Shown: positions 22,862-30,883 of the stretch, piece after piece
How the letters are laid out: every line of letters starts with the position of its first letter
How positions within the stretch are numbered: the stretch's first letter is position 1
DNA from: an uncultured Clostridium sp.
Lineage (GTDB): Bacteria > Bacillota > Clostridia > Lachnospirales > Lachnospiraceae
Assembly: GCA_902496665.1 (NCBI GenBank)
Contig: CABVBU010000034.1
Span: 1-32,084, forward strand
Reading direction: 5' to 3'
Length of the DNA: 32,084 nt
Position numbers and translations under genes: made by a program
Notes under the pieces: generated by a model
What the model was told of the DNA's origin: nothing
Seen by the model: the letters and a program-made list of their open reading frames with translations, nothing else
The model's database searches: none

Positions 22862-22870
22862 ATTGTACCA
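22862..22870 (-). promoter_or_regulatory. extended -10 promoter of the DUF975 gene
   Basis: On the minus strand TGGTACAAT (revcomp of 22862-22870) gives TACAAT with an upstream TG, 115 nt before the start codon. No good -35 is visible. It is divergent from the CYTH promoter. Confidence 0.5.
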
Positions 22871-22889
22871 TATTTGCGAATAAAAGACC

Positions 22890-22917
22890 TTACTTTTTCC
22901 TTGCAATATGGTATGAT
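22890..22917 (+). promoter_or_regulatory. extended -10 promoter of the CYTH gene
   Basis: TGG precedes TATGAT (22912-22917), with TTACTT (22890-22895) 16 nt upstream as a weak -35. The composite repeat begins about 12 nt downstream, so the repeat would be transcribed as leader RNA. Confidence 0.5.
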
Positions 22918-22928
22918 TTATTACAATA

Positions 22929-23057
22929 TGTCACTGTTCCTGCCTTGCGCAGACAATAACCGATTCTGCCGATACTTCGTATTCCAAATCGGCCAAATCC
23001 ACTATCACCTCTGTATTGTACAGAATTTTCAGTTCAGAAAATTCTACCCATATACAG
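22929..23057 (+). repeat. composite three-hairpin element, copy 2 (CYTH gene leader)
   Basis: Aligns end to end with the minus strand of 18817-18950 at roughly 85% identity by eye (about 17 mismatches and one gap). It keeps CACTGTTC, GCCTTGCGCA, GCCGAT, the TTC loop, AATCGGC, CTGTATTGTAC and the stem GAATTTTC (23023-23030) / GAAAATTC (23037-23044). Outer arms CTGTAT (23011-23016) and ATACAG (23052-23057) are perfect. The first hairpin and terminal repeats are decayed. It ends 20 nt before the CYTH start codon, just upstream of the ribosome-binding site. Confidence 0.85.
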
Positions 23058-23077
23058 GATCCAGAAAGGAAATAATT

Positions 23078-23530
23078 ATGGAAATCGAACGTAAATTTCT
23101 TGTCACGACCCCGCCTGAAAACTACGAGTTTTTCCCCTGTCATGAGATCGAACAGGCCTACCTCTGCACAGAGCCGGTAGTCCGGGTACGTAAAGAGGAC
23201 GATGCCTGCTACCTCACCTACAAATCCAAAGGACTTCTCGCCAGAGAGGAATATAATCTCCCACTGACAAAAGAAGCCTACACCCATCTTCTCACAAAAG
23301 CTGACGGAAATATTCTCACAAAAAAGCGCTACCTGATCCCGGTTCCGGGTCGTGAGGATCTCACTGTGGAATTCGATGTCTTCGAGGGAAAATTCGCCGG
23401 TCTCATGCTTGCGGAGATCGAGTTTACCAGCGAGGAGGATGCCAGAGCATTTCCGCCTCTCTCCTGGTTCGACCGGGATGTAACCTGGTCCGGGGAATAC
23501 CAGAACAGCAGGCTCTCAAAAATGCCCTGA
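23078..23530 (+). CDS. CYTH domain / triphosphate tunnel metalloenzyme
   Basis: A 150-residue CYTH-superfamily protein. These proteins bind triphosphates and divalent metal inside a beta-barrel; small bacterial members are tripolyphosphatases. The ExExK signature is at the N terminus (Glu2, Glu4, Lys6 in MEIERKF). Further tunnel residues are in VVRVRK, YLTYKSKG, KKRYLIP, VEFDVFEG and LAEIEF. The open frame starts much earlier (22781), but the AGAAAGGA before the ATG at 23078 and the position of ExExK fix the start. The leader contains a composite hairpin repeat. Confidence 0.93.
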   Translation: MEIERKFLVTTPPENYEFFPCHEIEQAYLCTEPVVRVRKEDDACYLTYKSKGLLAREEYNLPLTKEAYTHLLTKADGNILTKKRYLIPVPGREDLTVEFDVFEGKFAGLMLAEIEFTSEEDARAFPPLSWFDRDVTWSGEYQNSRLSKMP

Positions 23531-23572
23531 ACTGTTCGTATTTTTATATGACAGGGAATTTCCTGTTACATG

Positions 23573-23612
23573 AAAAAGGCCACCGACGGCTCACAGAACC
23601 GCCGATGGCTTT
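23573..23612. terminator. bidirectional terminator between the CYTH gene and groEL
   Basis: GCCACCGACGG (23579-23589) pairs with CCGCCGATGGC (23599-23609) with two non-Watson-Crick positions around a 9-nt loop. On the minus strand it is followed by TTTTT (23573-23577), which suits the groEL end. On the plus strand it is followed by TTTATT. Confidence 0.8.
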
Positions 23613-23649
23613 ATTAATTTTCCTGAAATTTTGCAGTTTCGGAGATAGA

Positions 23650-25275
23650 TTACATCATTCCGCCCATTCCGCCTGCACCTGCCGGCATTGCCGGAGTCTC
23701 TTCTTTGATGTTTGCAACAACAGACTCTGTTGTAAGAAGTGTGGAAGCAACGCTTGTCGCGTTCTGTAATGCACTTCTTGTAACCTTAGCCGGATCAAGG
23801 ATACCAGCTTTGATCATATCAACAAAAATCTCATTGTAAGCATCGAAGCCCTGGCCAACCGGGAGCTCTTTAACTTTGTTAACGATCACAGCGCCCTCAA
23901 GGCCTGCGTTGGATACGATATGGAATAACGGAGCTTCAAGAGCCTTTAAGATGATCTTTCCGCCTGTCTTCTCGTCGCCTTCCATCTCATTTACAACGGC
24001 TGCAACCTTCTCTGCTGCGTGAACATAAGCAGATCCGCCGCCTGCGATGATACCTTCCTCGACAGCTGCCTTCGTAGCTGCAAGAGCATCTTCCATACGG
24101 AGCTTTGCTTCCTTCATCTCTGTTTCAGTAGCAGCACCTACGCGGATAACTGCAACGCCGCCAGCGAGTTTCGCAAGTCTCTCCTGAAGTTTCTCTCTGT
24201 CGAAATCGGACTTTGTCTCTTCGATCTGGCCCTTGATCTGGGCAACTCTGTCAGCGATCTCTTTCTTGTCGCCGAGACCGTCAACGATGATGGTGTTCTC
24301 TTTCTGAACCTTAACGGATTTTGCACGGCCAAGCTGCTCCATTGTAGCATCCTTGAGGTCAAGACCAAGCTCATCGGAGATCACAGTACCGCCTGTTAAG
24401 ATCGCGATATCCTTTAACATCTCTTTTCTTCTGTCACCGTAGCCCGGTGCCTTAACACCTACAACGCTGAATGTACCTCTTAACTTGTTGACGATAAGAG
24501 TTGTGAGAGCCTCACCCTCGATATCTTCAGCGATGATAAGAAGCTTTGCGCCTGTCTTTACGATCTGCTCAAGGAGCGGAAGGATATCGTTGATGTTAGC
24601 GATCTTCTTGTCTGTGATCAGGATATACGGATCGTCAAGAGTTGCCTCCATCTTCTCCATATCTGTGCACATATATGCGGAAATGTATCCACGGTCGAAC
24701 TGCATACCTTCTACAAGGTCAAGCTCTGTCTTCATTGTCTTGGACTCTTCGATGGTGATAACGCCGTCGTTTGTAACCTTCTCCATTGCGTCTGCAACCA
24801 TCTCACCGACCTCATCGCTTGCTGCAGAGATTGCTGCAACTCTTGCGATCTGGTCTTTGCTGCTGATCGGCTCGCTCATCTCTGCGATTGCTTTGACAGC
24901 CTCGTCTGTGGCTTTCTTCATACCCTTTCTTAATACGATCGGGTTAGCGCCTGCAGCCAGGTTCTTCATACCTTCGTTTACCATCGCCTGTGCGAGAACG
25001 GTAGCTGTTGTTGTACCATCACCGGCAACATCGTTTGTCTTTGTGGCAACCTCTTTTAAGAGCTGTGCGCCCATGTTTTCAAACGGGTCTTCTAACTCGA
25101 TCTCTTTCGCGATGGTAACACCATCGTTTGTGATCAGCGGAGCGCCGAAGGATTTATCGAGAACAACGTTTCTTCCTTTCGGTCCGATCGTTACGCGGAC
25201 AGTATCAGCAAGTTTATTTACACCAGCTTCAAGAGCTTTTCTGGCTTCAACGCCATATTTAATTTCCTTAGCCAT
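23650..25275 (-). CDS. groEL: 60-kDa chaperonin GroEL
   Basis: GroEL forms the double-ring ATP-dependent folding chamber. The 541 residues include the ATP-site GDGTTTATVLAQ, the family signature AAVEEGIIAGGG and the GGMGGMM tail. The frame opens at 25311, but GGAGGAA before the ATG at 25273-25275 and the standard N terminus MAKEIKYGVEAR set the start. It lies 119 nt downstream of groES. The spacer holds a small GTAACC/GGTTAC hairpin. Controlled with groES by CIRCE. Confidence 0.98.
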   Translation of the reverse strand: MAKEIKYGVEARKALEAGVNKLADTVRVTIGPKGRNVVLDKSFGAPLITNDGVTIAKEIELEDPFENMGAQLLKEVATKTNDVAGDGTTTATVLAQAMVNEGMKNLAAGANPIVLRKGMKKATDEAVKAIAEMSEPISSKDQIARVAAISAASDEVGEMVADAMEKVTNDGVITIEESKTMKTELDLVEGMQFDRGYISAYMCTDMEKMEATLDDPYILITDKKIANINDILPLLEQIVKTGAKLLIIAEDIEGEALTTLIVNKLRGTFSVVGVKAPGYGDRRKEMLKDIAILTGGTVISDELGLDLKDATMEQLGRAKSVKVQKENTIIVDGLGDKKEIADRVAQIKGQIEETKSDFDREKLQERLAKLAGGVAVIRVGAATETEMKEAKLRMEDALAATKAAVEEGIIAGGGSAYVHAAEKVAAVVNEMEGDEKTGGKIILKALEAPLFHIVSNAGLEGAVIVNKVKELPVGQGFDAYNEIFVDMIKAGILDPAKVTRSALQNATSVASTLLTTESVVANIKEETPAMPAGAGGMGGMM

Positions 25276-25303
25276 GTTAAAATTCCTCCAATCAAGATTT
25301 CCT

Positions 25304-25322
25304 GTAACCATTTTCCGGTTAC
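25304..25322. repeat. GTAACC/GGTTAC hairpin between groES and groEL
   Basis: Perfect 6-bp arms GTAACC (25304-25309) and GGTTAC (25317-25322) around a 7-nt loop lie 29 nt upstream of the groEL start. The arms match the hairpin set in other leaders, but six base pairs alone could arise by chance. Confidence 0.4.
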
Positions 25323-25394
25323 TTCGTTCTGAATTCTGAATTTCAGACCGCCCTGAGCGCTTCGCACACGCGGTCCCGGATATAATTTCTCCGA

Positions 25395-25679
25395 TTATTC
25401 GATCACTGCAAGGATATCATTCTGCTTAACGATGATATAATCCTCTTCCTCTACCTTTACTTCTGTTCCGGAGTACTTGGAGTAGATTACCTTATCGCCC
25501 GGTTTTACCTGCATCTTGATTTCTTTGCCGTCAACAACTCCGCCAGGACCAACAGCGATCACTTCTGCCTGCTGCGGTTTTTCCTTTGCCTGACCCGGAA
25601 GAACGATACCGGATTTTGTGGTCTCTTCTGCAACTAACTGTTTTAAAACAACTCTGTCAAATAATGGTACTAATTTCAT
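25395..25679 (-). CDS. groES: 10-kDa co-chaperonin GroES
   Basis: A 94-residue GroEL lid. The mobile loop ETTKSGIVLPGQAKEKPQQAEVIAVGPG and the C-terminal DYIIVKQNDILAVIE are typical. GGAGGAG precedes the ATG. It is the first gene of groESL. Confidence 0.98.
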   Translation of the reverse strand: MKLVPLFDRVVLKQLVAEETTKSGIVLPGQAKEKPQQAEVIAVGPGGVVDGKEIKMQVKPGDKVIYSKYSGTEVKVEEEDYIIVKQNDILAVIE

Positions 25680-25806
25680 TACTGACTCCTCCTTGTCATT
25701 TTACAAGCTCTTGCGACTATCCTGTAATTTCAGTCACAATTCTTTTTCATTTTTATCTTCTTCAGTCTGACTCAGGTCTTTTCCCTGACCCCTCGTCACA
25801 AGTCAT

Positions 25807-25835
25807 GTTATAGCACATGTTGTTAGCACTGTCAA
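25807..25835 (-). promoter_or_regulatory. sigma-A promoter of groESL
   Basis: On the minus strand TTGACA (25830-25835), a 17-nt spacer and TATAAC (25807-25812) with an upstream TGC. The -35 hexamer lies inside the CIRCE operator. Confidence 0.85.
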
Positions 25836-25849
25836 GTCACGAGTGCTAA
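25823..25849 (-). promoter_or_regulatory. CIRCE operator (HrcA binding site)
   Basis: TTAGCACTG (25823-25831), a 9-nt spacer and GAGTGCTAA (25841-25849) form the CIRCE inverted repeat, with one mismatch in the plus-strand left arm (consensus TTAGCACTC). HrcA repression is expected by family knowledge; hrcA itself is not in this window. Confidence 0.95.
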
Positions 25850-26093
25850 TTATTTTATGAAAAATTTGTGAACCTCTCTGCGGGTCTGCATGCCGCTGTG
25901 CTGTCTAGTTCCCGTTTTCTGGTGAAATCCGGCAATTTACTTGAATAATTTATACATTTTTTTTACTTTTTTCATAATTATGTCTTTCATTTTCCCTGGA
26001 ATTCGATTATGATTATAAATAGCAGACTGGCGGCTGCAGGCGGAATCCTCAGATTTTCGGAACCGCGTAATGCAGCGGAAAGGAGAATAAACC

Positions 26094-26486
26094 ATGTCAA
26101 AAAAGAAATCAGGCCTTCTTATCGCATTTGGCGCGATGCTCGGCGGCGCAGTTGCGGCCGGTATCTCCTACTATCTGAAATTAAAATCCTTCAACGATGA
26201 GCTGGACCAGGATTTTCATGAATACGAGGAAGAGGAGACCCCTTCTGAGGAAACAGAAGAAAAGACGGAACCTGCTCCAGAGAGAACTTATATTACGATC
26301 AATTCCGGAAAAGACACAAACGCTGCGGATGATTCCGTAAAAAAAGAAGAGACTAAAGCTTCCGAAGAGACAGCATGTCCGGAACCCACAGACGAAAAAG
26401 ACTCTGTAAAAGAGGAAAACGTACCGGAAGAAAAAACATCCTCCGTTGTAGTTGAGGACGATACGGAGGAAGGAAAAACCGAATGA
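26094..26486 (+). CDS. small membrane-anchored acidic protein
   Basis: A 130-residue protein with one N-terminal hydrophobic helix (about 7-27, GLLIAFGAMLGGAVAAGISYYL) after the positively charged start MSKKK. The rest (30-130) is Glu-, Thr- and Ser-rich, very acidic and probably disordered. This is a YtxH-like layout but without a recognised domain. AAAGGAG precedes the ATG. Its stop overlaps the IclR start by 4 nt (26483-26486), so the two genes are translationally coupled. No function is assignable. Confidence 0.8.
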   Translation: MSKKKSGLLIAFGAMLGGAVAAGISYYLKLKSFNDELDQDFHEYEEEETPSEETEEKTEPAPERTYITINSGKDTNAADDSVKKEETKASEETACPEPTDEKDSVKEENVPEEKTSSVVVEDDTEEGKTE

Positions 26487-27250
26487 TACAAAGTCTTCTC
26501 CGCTCCATGGAGCTATTGGAAGTCCTGAAAGAAAAAAACCGCAATTTCTCAATCGCGGAGCTGGCAGAGGCGATGGAGCTGCCCCCGAGCACGGTGCACC
26601 GGATTCTGCAGACGTTCTGCGAGAAGAAATATGTGATCCGCGACGACAGATCCCACACCTACCGTCTCGGCCCAGCGCTGATTCCTCTGGGAAAAGCCGC
26701 TGCAAGAGGGATCCGTCTCCAGGATGCCGCCCACGGTATCCTGGCACAGCTGGCGAAACAGACAAAAGAGGACGCATACCTCGTAATTCCAGTGGGAAAT
26801 AAGGGACTTGTGATCGAAAAGGTAGACGGTCCGAGCCACTTAAAAGTTGTTGAGGAGTTCGGCTATGAGATGTATATGCACTGCGGCGCGATCCGTAAGG
26901 TCCTCCTCGCATGGCAGACACCGGCCTTCATCGACGAATACTTCAAAAACATTATTCTCCACGATCAGGCGTTCCCTCATGTCCGCCCGGATGACCTGCG
27001 TGAGGAATTAAAAAAGATCCGCCAGGATGGCTACGCCATCACTCACGGAGAGTATGTCACCGACGCCCTTGGAATCGGAGCACCGGTCTTCAACTCCGAC
27101 GGTGAACTCGCCGGTTCCATTGGAATCATCGCCCCGGAGATCCGGGTCGATACCCCGGAGCTTCTCGACACTCTGAGAGATCTCGTACAGTTCTACGCAT
27201 CATCCCTCTCCGCCGATCTCGGGTATGAGAAGCATGATGTGTTCCAGTAA
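26483..27250 (+). CDS. IclR family transcriptional regulator
   Basis: A 255-residue regulator with an N-terminal winged helix (NFSIAELAEAMELPPSTVHRILQTFCEKKYVIRDD, about 21-56). The IclR effector-binding domain follows (DAYLVIPVGNKGLVIEKVD; MHCGAIRKVLLAWQTP; YAITHGEYVTDALGIGAPVFNSDGELAGSIGI). Ligand and targets are unknown. IclR members often control sugar-acid or aromatic catabolism (KdgR is one), and a KDG-type kinase lies 3.7 kb away, but nothing in the sequence links them directly. The start overlaps the upstream acidic-protein gene; a terminator follows. Confidence 0.95.
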   Translation: MIQSLLRSMELLEVLKEKNRNFSIAELAEAMELPPSTVHRILQTFCEKKYVIRDDRSHTYRLGPALIPLGKAAARGIRLQDAAHGILAQLAKQTKEDAYLVIPVGNKGLVIEKVDGPSHLKVVEEFGYEMYMHCGAIRKVLLAWQTPAFIDEYFKNIILHDQAFPHVRPDDLREELKKIRQDGYAITHGEYVTDALGIGAPVFNSDGELAGSIGIIAPEIRVDTPELLDTLRDLVQFYASSLSADLGYEKHDVFQ

Positions 27251-27265
27251 ACAGAATCAATCCCT

Positions 27266-27302
27266 GGGATATACATTTTCGGATGTGTATCCCGTTTTTT
27301 TT
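27266..27302 (+). terminator. terminator of the IclR gene
   Basis: GGGATATACAT (27266-27276) pairs with ATGTGTATCCC (27283-27293), with one wobble, around a 6-nt loop and is followed by eight T (27295-27302). Confidence 0.93.
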
Positions 27303-27402
27303 ACGCTTTGTTCCCATAAACGACCGGTCACAAATACGTGCCCTGTCCCAGTCTCACCTAAGTACAGCTGTCTGTGGCAGGCCAGATCCTGACTTAAGGC
27401 CG

Positions 27403-27436
27403 AAAAAGCTGGCGCGCGTCTTTGCATGCCAGCTTT
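27403..27436 (-). terminator. terminator of the glnS-MocR unit
   Basis: Perfect arms AAAGCTGGC (27405-27413) and GCCAGCTTT (27428-27436). On the minus strand the stem runs into TTTTTC. It lies 23 nt after the MocR stop. Confidence 0.85.
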
Positions 27437-27458
27437 CTTCTATCCAACCCGATTATTT

Positions 27459-28901
27459 TTACCCAAGAGCTTTCCGCAAAAGGTCTACTCCCTTTCGGAT
27501 TTCCTCCTCCGTGAGTCCTGCGTATCCGAGAACGATCGTACTCGTCTCCTTCGCCTGCGCTCTCTCCATATAGAACCCGGAAAGTCCGTAGACGCGGACC
27601 TTTTTTTCTGCTGCTTTTTCTAAAAGCTGCTGTTCCGGCTCCTTTTTCCTGTCTTTTAAGAGCACATGAAGTCCCGCGAATTCTCCTGTGATCTCGAACC
27701 GCTTTTCCAGCGGCTTTAACTCTCCTAAAAGTACGTCATGTTTTCCCTTATAGATCTCGCGCATCCTGTTCAGATGGCGCTCAAAATATCCGCCGGAAAT
27801 AAATTCCGCCAGGATCCTCTGGTCGACCCTGGACACGGTGGAGGAATAAAATCTTCCCTTTTCCAGGTATACTGACAACAGCGCCTCCGGCAGCACCATA
27901 TATCCCACACGGATCGCCGGAGCAATGGCCTTCGAGAATGTTCCCATGTAGATGACACATCCGTTCTGGTCCATCCCCTGAAGTGCCGGGATCGGTTTCC
28001 CCTTATAACGGAATTCACTATCATAGTCATCCTCGATCAGGTATCTGCCGGGCTGCTCTGCCGCCCAGGAAAGGAGCTCCTGTCTTCTTCTCACCGGCAT
28101 TACGGTTCCTGTCGGGAACTGGTGGGACGGCATCACATATGCTACCTGCACATCCTGCCCCTCAAGTTCCTTCACGCAAAATCCATTCTTATCGATCCCC
28201 ACCGGCAGTACCTTATGACCCACACCGGATAACACCCGGTATGCCTGGCGGTAGGTGGGATTCTCCATGGCGATTATCGCGTCCTTTCCGATGAGCTGGG
28301 AAAGCAGCATCAGGAGATATTCGTTTCCCGCTCCAATAATGATCTGGGAAACATCGCAGTTTACGCCGCGGGCTGCATGGAGATACTCCCGGATCGCCTC
28401 CCTGAGGATCAGATCTCCCTGGGGCTCTCCCTTCAAAAACAGCTCCCGGTCCTCTTCCTTTAAGACCGAGCGGCTGATCTTTCTCCAGGTCGCATAGGGA
28501 AATCCCTCAAGATCGATGCCTCTGGGAGAAAAATCGACTTCAAATTTTTCACGAAAAAGCTGCCCCCGGACACTTTCCTTTTCCATGCCCAAAGACAGCT
28601 CTTTTTTCTGATCCGGCCGGGTAACAACAGACCGCGCCACCGGCGGAAAGATTCCGTCCAGTGACGCCGCAAAATAGCCTTTTCGCGGAACCGTCTCAAG
28701 GTAGCCCTCGGACACCAGCTGCTCGTAGGCGAGCTGCGTTGTGCTCCGGCTGACCTTCAGGCTCTTCGCAAGCTCCCTGGATGAAGGGAGCTGCTTTTCC
28801 GGCCTGATATTACCCTTTCGGATCTCATCTTTGATATACTGATAGATCTGTTCGTACAAGGGCCTCCCCCCCTGCACATTTAACGGTACGATCAATTCCA
28901 T
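27459..28901 (-). CDS. MocR-type GntR/aminotransferase fusion regulator
   Basis: A 480-residue fusion of a GntR winged helix (about 10-80; LPSSRELAKSLKVSRSTTQLAYEQLVSEGYL) with a class I aminotransferase-like domain (about 120-480). The PLP lysine is Lys324 in GTFSKAIAPAIRVGYM, with EDDYDSEFRY (290-299) before it. In this family PLP or an amino compound acts as a co-effector (PdxR, GabR). No pdxST or gab genes are nearby, so the target is unknown. It starts 6 nt after the glnS stop. No strong Shine-Dalgarno sequence is visible in that gap, so translation may depend on glnS. Confidence 0.95.
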   Translation of the reverse strand: MELIVPLNVQGGRPLYEQIYQYIKDEIRKGNIRPEKQLPSSRELAKSLKVSRSTTQLAYEQLVSEGYLETVPRKGYFAASLDGIFPPVARSVVTRPDQKKELSLGMEKESVRGQLFREKFEVDFSPRGIDLEGFPYATWRKISRSVLKEEDRELFLKGEPQGDLILREAIREYLHAARGVNCDVSQIIIGAGNEYLLMLLSQLIGKDAIIAMENPTYRQAYRVLSGVGHKVLPVGIDKNGFCVKELEGQDVQVAYVMPSHQFPTGTVMPVRRRQELLSWAAEQPGRYLIEDDYDSEFRYKGKPIPALQGMDQNGCVIYMGTFSKAIAPAIRVGYMVLPEALLSVYLEKGRFYSSTVSRVDQRILAEFISGGYFERHLNRMREIYKGKHDVLLGELKPLEKRFEITGEFAGLHVLLKDRKKEPEQQLLEKAAEKKVRVYGLSGFYMERAQAKETSTIVLGYAGLTEEEIRKGVDLLRKALG

Positions 28902-28907
28902 AAATCT

Positions 28908-30596
28908 TTATTTCTGAAGCTTGAAGGAGCTCTTTAAGGAAACGATACGGTTATATACCGGCTGTCCTTCCTTGCTGTCCTTGCAGTCTACGCAGTAGTA
29001 ACCGTTTCTCATGAACTGGAAGCTGTCGTATGCCTTTGCTTCCATGAGCTTTGGCTCTACATAGGCAGTTGTGATTGTCTTGGAGTTCGGATTTAAGTTC
29101 AGGGTTCCGTCAGCGTTCAGCTTGCCCTTCTCCTCATCGACGATATTCTCGTAGAGACGGCACTCTACCTTTCCGGCTGTCGGAGCGGATACCCAGTGGA
29201 TCGTTCCTTTTACCTTTCTGCCGGTAAAGCCGGAACCACTCTTTGTCTCCGGATCGTATGTGCAGTGGATCTCTGTCACATTTCCGTTCTCGTCCTTCTC
29301 GAAGCCTGTGCATGTCACGAAATATGCGCCCATGAGACGTACTTCGTTGCCCGGGAAAAGACGGAAGTACTTCTTCGGCGGATTCTCCATGAAGTCCTCA
29401 CGCTCGATATAGAGTTCTCTGGAGAACGGAACCTCACGCTCGCCCATCTCCGGATTCTCCAGGTTATTCGGGATGCTCAACATCTCTGTCTGGCCTTCCG
29501 GATAGTTGTCGATGATCAGCTTTACCGGATCGAGGACAGCCATCATTCTCGGGCGTTTTAACTTCAGGTCCTCACGGATGCAGTACTCCAGCATTGCGTA
29601 GTCTACGGAGCTGTTTGCCTTGGAAACGCCCACGAGTTCTACGAACATTCTCAGAGCTTCCGGTGTGTATCCTCTTCTTCTGAGGGCTGCGATCGTTACA
29701 AGACGCGGGTCATCCCAGCCGTCTACGATTCCATCCTCAACGAGCTTCTTAATATAACGCTTACCTGTTACCACGTTTGTCAGGTACATCTTCGCAAACT
29801 CGATCTGGCGCGGCGGGTTCTCGAACTCGCACTCTCTTACGACCCAATCGTAGAGCGGTCTGTGATCCTCGAACTCAAGAGTACAGATAGAGTGTGTGAT
29901 GTGCTCAACCGCGTCCTCGATCGGATGAGCGAAGTCGTACATCGGGTAGATGCACCACTTGTCACCGGTATTGTGGTGTGTCATGTGAGCGACACGGTAG
30001 ATGACCGGATCACGCATGTTGATATTCGGGGATGCCATATCGATCTTTGCGCGGAGAACCTTCTCTCCGTCCTTGTACATGCCGTTCTTCATGTTCTCGA
30101 ATAACTGGAGATTCTCCTCGATAGAACGGTCACGGTAAGGGCTGTTCTTACCAGGTGTTGTGAAGTCACCGCGGTATTCCTTGATCTGCTCAGCAGAGAG
30201 ATCGCAGACGAAAGCTTTTCCCTTTTTAATTAACTTTACAGCGCACTCGTACATCGTATCGAAGTAGTCGGAAGCGAAGAACAGTCTGTCCTCAAAGTCA
30301 GCCCCGAGCCACTTTACATCCTCCGTGATGGAGTGCACGAACTCCGTCTTCTCCTTCGTCGGGTTCGTATCATCAAAACGAAGATTGAACTTTCCGCCGT
30401 ACTCTTTTGCGAGACCGGAGTTTAAGATGATCGATTTTGCATGTCCGATATGAAGGTAGCCGTTTGGCTCCGGTGGGAACCGGGTCTGGACATGGTCATA
30501 TACTCCTTCCGCAAGATCTTTATCAATTTCCTGCTCGATAAAGTTTTTGGAAACTACTTCTTTTGTTTCCTCAGCCGGTGTCATATTCTCAGCCAT
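28908..30596 (-). CDS. glnS: glutaminyl-tRNA synthetase
   Basis: GlnRS charges tRNA-Gln directly. The 562 residues carry PPEPNGYLHIGHAKS (HIGH at 49-52), the GlnRS/GluRS class Ic core (LRFDDTNPTKEK) and the two anticodon-binding beta-barrels. The KMSKS-equivalent loop reads VVTGKRYIKK (TGKR at 277-280) instead of the usual MSKRKL. The frame opens at 30668, but GGAGGAAT before the ATG at 30594-30596 sets the start (MAENMTPAEE). The next gene, 6 nt downstream, is a MocR regulator. Confidence 0.97.
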   Translation of the reverse strand: MAENMTPAEETKEVVSKNFIEQEIDKDLAEGVYDHVQTRFPPEPNGYLHIGHAKSIILNSGLAKEYGGKFNLRFDDTNPTKEKTEFVHSITEDVKWLGADFEDRLFFASDYFDTMYECAVKLIKKGKAFVCDLSAEQIKEYRGDFTTPGKNSPYRDRSIEENLQLFENMKNGMYKDGEKVLRAKIDMASPNINMRDPVIYRVAHMTHHNTGDKWCIYPMYDFAHPIEDAVEHITHSICTLEFEDHRPLYDWVVRECEFENPPRQIEFAKMYLTNVVTGKRYIKKLVEDGIVDGWDDPRLVTIAALRRRGYTPEALRMFVELVGVSKANSSVDYAMLEYCIREDLKLKRPRMMAVLDPVKLIIDNYPEGQTEMLSIPNNLENPEMGEREVPFSRELYIEREDFMENPPKKYFRLFPGNEVRLMGAYFVTCTGFEKDENGNVTEIHCTYDPETKSGSGFTGRKVKGTIHWVSAPTAGKVECRLYENIVDEEKGKLNADGTLNLNPNSKTITTAYVEPKLMEAKAYDSFQFMRNGYYCVDCKDSKEGQPVYNRIVSLKSSFKLQK

Positions 30597-30854
30597 ATCA
30601 ATTCCTCCATTTCGTTTTTTCAATAACATGCCCGTACATCTTTCTTCTATTATTTTAACTCCCGCCATTTTCCAGCAGGACCAGATATCGAACTGTTATA
30701 TATAATATTTAATACTATCACATTTTTCCGAAGAATTAAAGGGGAAATTTCACATGTTTTTCTCATGTTTCCATCAAATTGATTCCTGCATCTGCATTCC
30801 GGTCGGTTCTTTCAGTTTTCTTGAAAATTATAGGCAAAAAACACAGAAAATCCT
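30597..30854. other. intergenic region upstream of glnS
   Basis: AT-rich spacer between the divergent glnS and kinase genes. A TATATATAAC stretch on the minus strand (near 30695-30710) may hold the glnS -10, but no convincing -35 pairs with it. No T-box core is present, so glnS is not T-box controlled from here. Confidence 0.4.
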
Positions 30855-30883
30855 TTGACGAATTCCGTTTCTGGGATTATACT
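30855..30883 (+). promoter_or_regulatory. promoter of the sugar kinase gene
   Basis: TTGACG (30855-30860), a 17-nt spacer and TATACT (30878-30883), 56 nt upstream of the start codon. Confidence 0.8.

Larger units (their letters stand above)
25680..26093. other. intergenic region between groES and the acidic membrane-protein gene
   Basis: It contains the groESL promoter and CIRCE (25807-25849). The AT-rich stretch 25925-26025 could hold a promoter for the plus-strand gene (a TATAAA within 26013-26022 is one candidate), but no -35/-10 pair is convincing. Confidence 0.45.

Noticed and set aside
24485..25339. 284-residue plus-strand ORF opposite groEL
   Set aside because: It is antisense to the highly conserved groEL; its Ser/Ile-rich composition reflects the opposite strand.
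26181..26921. 246-residue minus-strand ORF
   Set aside because: It is antisense to the acidic membrane protein and IclR genes, with a Phe/Arg/Ser-rich composition typical of a shadow frame.
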